The notes beneath the pieces are model-generated. The model ran no database searches. It saw only the letters and a list, made by a program, of their open reading frames with translations, and was not told where the DNA came from. Of a stretch of 57,161 nucleotides of DNA, positions 52,234 through 57,161 are shown piece after piece. The stretch spans positions 1 through 57,161 of the forward strand of contig URPV01000003.1 in NCBI GenBank assembly GCA_900549805.1, read 5' to 3'. The stretch's first letter is position 1. Each line of letters begins with the position of its first letter. This DNA is from an uncultured Veillonella sp. (GTDB lineage Bacteria; Bacillota; Negativicutes; Veillonellales; Veillonellaceae). The position numbers and the translations under genes were made by a program.

Positions 52234-53790
52234 TTATTCGTAATCTTTCAAAAAGGCTACAAATTCATCATAATGAGCTGCTTGCCAAGCATGAAAATCA
52301 GTAATACCAGCCTTTTGAAGCTTGTGCCCAAGATCCACCATCATAGTAGGAATCACATCTTGCGTAAGTGTGGCTGCAGGTTTGCCAAAGGATGGGTGAT
52401 CAACACGTTCTGACCCTCCCACAAAGACTGCGAAGGCTGGTGTTGGTACCTTGTTGACCAACTTGATTGACCCTTGAAAACCAATTTCACCTACCTGATG
52501 GCAGCCACAAGAGGAAGGACAGCCAGAAATATGGATTGGTGGCAAGAAACTCATATCTAAATCGGCTTCCTTAACCGCTCCTATAATAGATCGAAGAAGG
52601 CCAGGCGAGTCCTGCATACCAATTTGACAGCGGTTCTTACCAACGCAAGCAAGAGACCGTTCAAAGTCGCTAGTAGCCCCTTCCGGCAAAAGGCCTAAAA
52701 GGTGACGCGCTTCGTCCGCCCTTAAGTTAATAAAGTAAATGCCTGCCGCTGGAGACAAGCGACCTTCCACTTGGTCTAGACCCGTTACATAATCCAAAGC
52801 TGCCAGGAGATGACTAGGATCAGCATCGCCCGCCAAAGGCTTGTATTCTACCCAGTAGAGACCCTCTTGCTTTTGCTTACCCACGCGCGGCCCTAGTACA
52901 GAGTCATCTACAGGGCCCGTCTTAGTAATGGGACGAGCGTATTTGTCGGGATCAATATCCAAGGACTCTACATCCATAACCATATCCAAGATTTCATTGT
53001 ACTTGGCCTTGAATTCATCCTCTCCACCTAATTCAGCGGGGATAAAGCGGGACCGAGCCTTATTGTGGTTTTTGTAATTACCATAATTAGTAAAGAGCAT
53101 AATCATGGCCTTGATATAGTAATTCATCTTCTTAGGGTCTACATCTTCAGCTACCTTGATGCCCAAAGCAGGTCCAGGGCCAATGCCACCAGCCATGTAA
53201 ACGTCAAAGGTCCCATTGGATTTGGCATGGAAGCCTGCATCTTTAATGAGGGCATGGCAGGATGCATCATGTCCATTATCAATAGCAATCTTAAACTTAC
53301 GAGGAAGCTTAAAATATTTGAGCATAGGCAAGATTTCGTCATAGCCTGCATGGATATAAGGAGTGATGTCGAAAGCTTCCTCTGGATCTATGCCGTGCAG
53401 AGGGGAAGAACCAAAGTTAGAAATAGTATCCCCGCCCGCACCACGGCAAAAGATGTCATGATTAAAACATTCCTTAAAGAGCGCAATGATAGTTTCCCCA
53501 TCGAGACCATGCATTTGAATCGCTTGACCGATGGTAAAGCGAATATGCTCTAAGTTATACTTGCGGATAGCCTCCGCCATAAACTTGAGTTGATCTCGGT
53601 TAATTTCCCCACCAGGAAAGCGCCAGCGAGACATGCCGGTTTGCATGCCCCGTTCTGCATAGGTTCCGAACTGGCCAGAAAACTTTTTATAGTCTGGCAT
53701 AGACATATCTTTTTTAAAGAACTTACGGGTATTTTCCTCAAAAAGGGGGTAATCGGACATCAATATGTCTTTAGTTTCTTTTGTAATCAT
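52234..53790 (-). CDS. Siroheme-dependent nitrite/sulfite reductase
   Basis: A 518-aa protein of the nitrite/sulfite reductase hemoprotein family with two ferredoxin-like half-domains and two siroheme/[4Fe-4S] domains. The cluster-siroheme ligands are in the C-terminal half: CVGKNRC (C-x5-C) and CPSSC (C-x3-C). RxR-type substrate residues are suggested by RFTIGQAI and NKARSRF. It could reduce nitrite made by NarG to ammonia, or sulfite to sulfide for MetY; sequence does not decide. AGGAG lies 5 nt before the ATG. A promoter and a structured leader with a short ORF lie upstream. Confidence 0.92.
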   Translation of the reverse strand: MITKETKDILMSDYPLFEENTRKFFKKDMSMPDYKKFSGQFGTYAERGMQTGMSRWRFPGGEINRDQLKFMAEAIRKYNLEHIRFTIGQAIQMHGLDGETIIALFKECFNHDIFCRGAGGDTISNFGSSPLHGIDPEEAFDITPYIHAGYDEILPMLKYFKLPRKFKIAIDNGHDASCHALIKDAGFHAKSNGTFDVYMAGGIGPGPALGIKVAEDVDPKKMNYYIKAMIMLFTNYGNYKNHNKARSRFIPAELGGEDEFKAKYNEILDMVMDVESLDIDPDKYARPITKTGPVDDSVLGPRVGKQKQEGLYWVEYKPLAGDADPSHLLAALDYVTGLDQVEGRLSPAAGIYFINLRADEARHLLGLLPEGATSDFERSLACVGKNRCQIGMQDSPGLLRSIIGAVKEADLDMSFLPPIHISGCPSSCGCHQVGEIGFQGSIKLVNKVPTPAFAVFVGGSERVDHPSFGKPAATLTQDVIPTMMVDLGHKLQKAGITDFHAWQAAHYDEFVAFLKDYE

Positions 53791-53817
53791 ATGGGCTCCT
53801 ATCTATAAAGCAAACTA

Positions 53818-53847
53818 TTACATAAGAATCTCTTGATTATTACACAT
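53818..53847 (-). CDS. Possible leader peptide before the siroheme reductase
   Basis: A 9-codon ORF encodes MCNNQEILM and stops 27 nt before the reductase ATG. It has a very strong ribosome binding site AGGAGGT at 5-nt spacing. That site is the right arm of a hairpin (CCTCCT/AGGAGG), so translation of the leader could be controlled by structure. Cys at position 2 is noted. There is no proof that it is translated. Confidence 0.35.
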   Translation of the reverse strand: MCNNQEILM

Positions 53848-53853
53848 AAGAGA

Positions 53854-53872
53854 CCTCCTACACTTGAGGAGG
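53854..53872 (-). promoter_or_regulatory. Hairpin hiding the leader-ORF ribosome binding site
   Basis: On the minus strand CCTCCT (53867-53872) pairs with AGGAGG (53854-53859) around a 7-nt loop. The 3' arm is the Shine-Dalgarno sequence of the 9-codon leader ORF. Confidence 0.5.
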
Positions 53873-53907
53873 CTAAAGAAGTTAACTTTTCTTTCATTCA
53901 ATATACT

Positions 53908-53936
53908 ATTATAAATAGCTAAGAATCCTTCGACAA
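53908..53936 (-). promoter_or_regulatory. Promoter of the siroheme reductase gene
   Basis: TTGTCG (53931-53936) and TATAAT (53908-53913) at 17-nt spacing on the minus strand. The predicted start near 53901 gives a 111-nt leader. No Fnr box is seen here. The remainder of 53791-54154 is AT-rich with no gene beyond the leader ORF. Confidence 0.7.
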
Positions 53937-54052
53937 AGTATTTCATCACACTTTTAGTATAGTTTTCTCATACGACCTATGCACTTAAGTTATGATATTT
54001 ATAGATTGAGATAAGGTAAGGCAACTTTAATCACAAGAAAACTCATAAATAA

Positions 54053-54088
54053 AAAGCCAGGCAAAGCATATGCTTTAACCTGGCCTTT
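54053..54088 (-). terminator. Terminator of lutABC
   Basis: GCCAGG (54056-54061) pairs with CCTGGC (54079-54084), and AAAGCA/TGCTTT extends the stem inside. The A-run at 54051-54055 reads as U-run on the minus strand. Confidence 0.8.
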
Positions 54089-54154
54089 CTATGTCTAGAA
54101 ATTATGTGCTTTAAACCTGAGCAAGGTGGAACGTCAACCTAGGTCCCTAATTTC

Positions 54155-54895
54155 TTAGTCGATAACGATATAGGTTACCTTGATTGGACCATGAGCACCA
54201 TCAACTGTTACCAATTCAATATCTGCTGTCCGAGATGGACCAGAAATATGGACTACATTGCGAGGGAATTTTTCTGGATCCTTGCGGAACTCTTCTGCCA
54301 AGAATTCCATGGATTGGGTCATACGTGGGAAGATAGTATCCGCCCATATGATAGCAATATGAGTATCTGGAATCAAGGACAAAGCCCGACCGGATTCAGC
54401 TGTGGATGGTTGGATAACCGTAGATGTTTCTGCAATACCCGCACAAGCGAAGGTGACACCGATATCCGCCTTATTGATGTTTTCCAAGTTAACTTCGCGA
54501 CCCAAAGCAGGATCCCATTGAATGTAAGTACGTTCACCGCTGGTATCGGCATCGAAAGCAGCCTTGATGCCCAAGCTGTCCACTTGCGGAACAGATGGAT
54601 AAGCTACTACGCCGTTACCCCAGGAATTAATCGCTTCAATTACAGTTTGAGGCAAGTTAGCTTCTGTAGTACGAACATATTTTGTACCGTTCTTATCGCA
54701 TTCCTTAAAAAACATGTCCAAGATTTCTTCACGGCTCAAATCTTTAAACATGGATTCTTGAGGGCCATGAGAGTAATCAAATGGTTCTACAAAATCAGGC
54801 AATGCCATACCATCTTCGCGTTTAGTCAAGGCATTTTCACGATCCAAGGCACGGGACAAGGAATTGATGAATAATTTACGTTTAGCTTGATCCAT
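54155..54895 (-). CDS. lutC: Lactate utilization protein LutC (LUD domain)
   Basis: A 246-aa LUD-domain subunit of the LutABC L-lactate oxidising complex. FACAGIAETSTVIQPSTAESGRALSLIPDTHI (positions about 150-181) and ISGPSRTADIELV are the typical LUD motifs. It lies 2 nt after lutB. In Bacillus the complex oxidises lactate to pyruvate; the LUD subunits have no known cofactor of their own. Confidence 0.95.
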   Translation of the reverse strand: MDQAKRKLFINSLSRALDRENALTKREDGMALPDFVEPFDYSHGPQESMFKDLSREEILDMFFKECDKNGTKYVRTTEANLPQTVIEAINSWGNGVVAYPSVPQVDSLGIKAAFDADTSGERTYIQWDPALGREVNLENINKADIGVTFACAGIAETSTVIQPSTAESGRALSLIPDTHIAIIWADTIFPRMTQSMEFLAEEFRKDPEKFPRNVVHISGPSRTADIELVTVDGAHGPIKVTYIVID

Positions 54896-54897
54896 GA

Positions 54898-56349
54898 TTA
54901 TTTGCCCTCCTTAACTTTCTTAGCTTTATATTCAGCATATACATCGCGGAACTTCTTCCACTTCATAGCGCCCATTTCTTTGGATCTAATCCAAGCCCCT
55001 GCAACTGGCAAGTGCTTCATCCAAGAAGGCATATTCCCTTCGCTATTTTTGAGGATATTCATGCCAAGAGCAGCCATTTTAGTACCTGCATTGAAGAGGG
55101 TTGCATCAGAGAACATCTTAGCAGCCCCTTGGAAGGCAGCTATTTCAACGCCAGGACGGCATTTTTCCACATCAGCTTGACGATGACGGTGTTCCATCAA
55201 AAGTTCGTGGAGAGGAATAGCTACTGGACAGTTTTCTGTACAAGCACCGCACAAGGTGGATGCATAAGGAAGGTCGCCAGCTACTTCATAACCCTTGAAC
55301 AATGGAGTCAATACAGCACCCATTGGCCCTGGATAGATGGAGCCATAACCATGACCTGTAATATGACGGTATACAGGGCAGATGTTCATGCAGGCACCAC
55401 AGCGGATACAACGGAGCATAGACCGGAAGGTCTTATCACCCAAGATATTATCACGGCCATTATTTACTATGATGATGTGGGTTTCACGAGGGCCATCTGC
55501 TTCTTCTGGGCGAGCAGGACCAGTAATCATGGAGAAATAGTTAGAAATTTTAGAGCCAACGGAAGAGCGAATAAGCATTTCCATCATGATATCGAGAGCC
55601 TTGAAATCAGGAACGATACGTTCTGCGCCAACGAAGACAATTTGTGTCTTAGGAATGGAGGATGCCATACGGCCATTACCTTCGTTAGAAACGATAGTAC
55701 ATGTACCAGTTTCCGCTACTCCAAAGTTACAACCATTTATACCAATATCGGCCTTAAGGAAACGTTCCCGTACCAAACGACGTACGAAGTGAGTCATTTC
55801 TTCTGGGTTTTCTGTCCCTGTGTAACCTAATTTTTCAGCAAAAATATCGCGAATCTTATGCCGTTCAAAGTGAAGGGCTGGCACTACGATATGAGATGGT
55901 GGGTTATTATCCGCTGTTTGCAAGATAAATTCAGCCAAGTCAGTTTCGTTAACTTCAATACCCGCTTCTTCCAAGACTTCGTTAAGGGAGATTTCTTCCG
56001 TCAAGATGGTCTTGGATTTTACGATCATCTTCGCTTCTTTTTCCTTACAGATATCAAGAGCGTATTGAGTCGCTTCTTTATCGTCCATAGCGAAGTACAC
56101 GTGAGCCCCTGCTTTTTCTGCATTGGTAGCAAATTGGTCTACGTAATAATCAAGGTTAGCCAATACATGGTCCCGTAGGTCAGCTGCTTCTTTACGGAAA
56201 TCAGCCCATTCAGGAACCGCTTCTACCATGCTATTGCGTTTACCGTAGAACACGTCTTGTGCTTTACGAATGGCAGCTCGTTTGAAGTCATTGCCCAAAA
56301 CGTCTTTTACACGTGTTTTATACGGGCGGTTATCATAAATAATTGCCAT
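54898..56349 (-). CDS. lutB: Iron-sulfur lactate utilization protein LutB
   Basis: A 483-aa protein with an N-terminal LUD domain (about residues 60-300, including CNFGVAETGTCTIVSNEGNG) and a C-terminal two-cluster ferredoxin domain with CIRCGACMNICP and CGACTENCP. It probably carries electrons within the LutABC complex. GGAGGAG precedes the ATG. It lies between lutA (15-nt gap) and lutC (2-nt gap). Confidence 0.96.
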   Translation of the reverse strand: MAIIYDNRPYKTRVKDVLGNDFKRAAIRKAQDVFYGKRNSMVEAVPEWADFRKEAADLRDHVLANLDYYVDQFATNAEKAGAHVYFAMDDKEATQYALDICKEKEAKMIVKSKTILTEEISLNEVLEEAGIEVNETDLAEFILQTADNNPPSHIVVPALHFERHKIRDIFAEKLGYTGTENPEEMTHFVRRLVRERFLKADIGINGCNFGVAETGTCTIVSNEGNGRMASSIPKTQIVFVGAERIVPDFKALDIMMEMLIRSSVGSKISNYFSMITGPARPEEADGPRETHIIIVNNGRDNILGDKTFRSMLRCIRCGACMNICPVYRHITGHGYGSIYPGPMGAVLTPLFKGYEVAGDLPYASTLCGACTENCPVAIPLHELLMEHRHRQADVEKCRPGVEIAAFQGAAKMFSDATLFNAGTKMAALGMNILKNSEGNMPSWMKHLPVAGAWIRSKEMGAMKWKKFRDVYAEYKAKKVKEGK

Positions 56350-56364
56350 GGTACTCTCCTCCTA

Positions 56365-57111
56365 TTAACGCATGTTCAAGATTTCAGCGATATGCATTGC
56401 TTTGATACGGCGGTCGATAACCCCTTCTTTATAAAGGCGGTCAAGCATACCGGCGATGTTCATGAGGCAGGCTTGGTCAGAACCCACTACCACATTAGCA
56501 CCAGTAGCCGCGATATCAAGAGCTTTTTCCCGCGTCATAGCTTCATTGATTTCAGGATTTTTGATGGAGAATGTACCACCGAAACCACAGCAACGATCTT
56601 TACGAGGCAAATCGATCAAGTTGATATCTTTAACAGCATTCATCAATGCGAATGGTTGTGCTTTAATACCCATGAGTCGAGTTACGTGGCAAGATGTATG
56701 ATAGGTTACATCTTCGTTAAAGCGTGCACCTACATCAGTAACCCCCAATACATCTACGATAAATTCTGTGAATTCATAGATTTTCGAGGCTACTTTTTCA
56801 GCTCGTTTTTGCCAGTCTGGTTCCCCTTCGAGGAAGTGTACATATTCATCGCGGATTGCGAATGCACAGGAACCGGACATAGATACGATGTAGTCTGCAT
56901 CTTCGAATTGTTCGATTGTATTTTTGATAGCTGCCTTAGCCGCATCATAATACCCAGAGTTCGTGAACATTTGGCCACAGCACACTTGTTTTTTCGGAAC
57001 AACAACTTCGCAGCCCAAGCGCTCAAGAACTTCTACGCCAGCCATGCCAACGTGTGGGTAGAACATATCAATCAAACATTGTTGGAATAAATGAATTTTC
57101 ATTTTAGCCAT
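56365..57111 (-). CDS. lutA: Lactate utilization protein LutA (CCG domain)
   Basis: A 248-aa (Fe-S)-binding subunit with two CCG repeats: CCGQMFTNSGY near residue 45 and CCGFGGTFSIKNPEI in the second half, each with a partner Cys region. In related heterodisulfide reductase and glycolate oxidase subunits these bind a cluster. I start it at the ATG at 57111, with GAAGG at 8-nt spacing; a GTG 15 nt upstream is part of that site and is rejected. It is the first gene of lutABC; only 50 nt of upstream sequence is in view, so the promoter cannot be judged. Confidence 0.94.
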   Translation of the reverse strand: MAKMKIHLFQQCLIDMFYPHVGMAGVEVLERLGCEVVVPKKQVCCGQMFTNSGYYDAAKAAIKNTIEQFEDADYIVSMSGSCAFAIRDEYVHFLEGEPDWQKRAEKVASKIYEFTEFIVDVLGVTDVGARFNEDVTYHTSCHVTRLMGIKAQPFALMNAVKDINLIDLPRKDRCCGFGGTFSIKNPEINEAMTREKALDIAATGANVVVGSDQACLMNIAGMLDRLYKEGVIDRRIKAMHIAEILNMR

Positions 57112-57161
57112 TTGTGATACCTTCACCTTTTCTTTTAAAATACATACTTACACAGGATGAA

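Noticed and set aside
53938..53960. Fnr half-site near the siroheme reductase promoter
   Set aside because: Only a single TGTGA half is present on the minus strand; the second half does not match.
54191..55830. Plus-strand open frames opposite lutC and lutB
   Set aside because: They mirror strongly conserved genes on the minus strand and have a composition unlike real proteins.

Overview
The window looks like a chromosomal stretch of a diderm Firmicute of the class Negativicutes, most likely Veillonella or a close relative (inference). It combines Firmicute traits (cdaA-cdaR-glmM order, a glmS ribozyme, a Bacillus-type Fnr with a C-terminal cysteine cluster, AGGAGG-type ribosome binding sites) with an outer-membrane inverse-autotransporter barrel. 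Its metabolism fits an anaerobe that uses lactate and dicarboxylates: lutABC, a DASS-family carboxylate carrier, NarGHJI/NarK nitrate respiration and selenium-type molybdenum hydroxylase genes. No phage, insertion sequence, transposase or CRISPR array was seen.

Layout. 1-8.7 kb (minus): cell-envelope and c-di-AMP block cdaA-cdaR-FAD dehydrogenase-glmM, then a glmS ribozyme and glmS, trpS and a small membrane protein. 8.7-15.5 kb (minus): a three-subunit xanthine dehydrogenase-type molybdenum hydroxylase followed by yqeC, a MocA-like cytidylyltransferase, yqeB and a split XdhC. 15.6-21.8 kb: queG, an HD nucleotidase, a D,D-carboxypeptidase, MscS, asparaginase and PepD. 22-27.5 kb (minus): methionine genes metY, and metB-patB-metA plus an unknown 209-aa gene. 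27.7-34.3 kb: S-component-like protein, tRNA-Gly(CCC), carboxylate transporter, alr, CDF transporter, RidA and a tandem DUF805 protein. 34.4-37 kb (minus): cbiM-cbiQ-cbiO cobalt/nickel importer. 37.2-46 kb: narGHJI and fnr, divergent from narK. 46.1-49.8 kb: aldo/keto reductase, GNAT, azlCD, metQ. 49.8-57.1 kb (minus): a frameshifted outer-membrane protein, ferredoxin-nitroreductase, siroheme nitrite/sulfite reductase and lutABC.

How it fits together. The fnr-narK gap carries two perfect TGTGA-N6-TCACA boxes, each centred 41.5 bp from the start predicted by its own -10, so Fnr should activate both narK and its own unit, probably reading on into narGHJI. LutABC would oxidise lactate and NarGHI could take the electrons. 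MetA has Glu111, the acetyl-CoA signature, which matches the O-acetylhomoserine sulfhydrylase MetY. YqeB/YqeC beside the molybdenum hydroxylase imply a labile-selenium cofactor. The least expected items are the sulfite/nitrite reductase leader (a short ORF whose ribosome binding site sits in a hairpin), the G-run frameshift in a 72% GC patch of the outer-membrane protein gene, the paired TAGGCCTA sites before the carboxylate transporter, and an HD-nucleotidase with His-Glu in place of His-Asp. I found no clearly new multi-gene system; most of the window is recognisable core metabolism.
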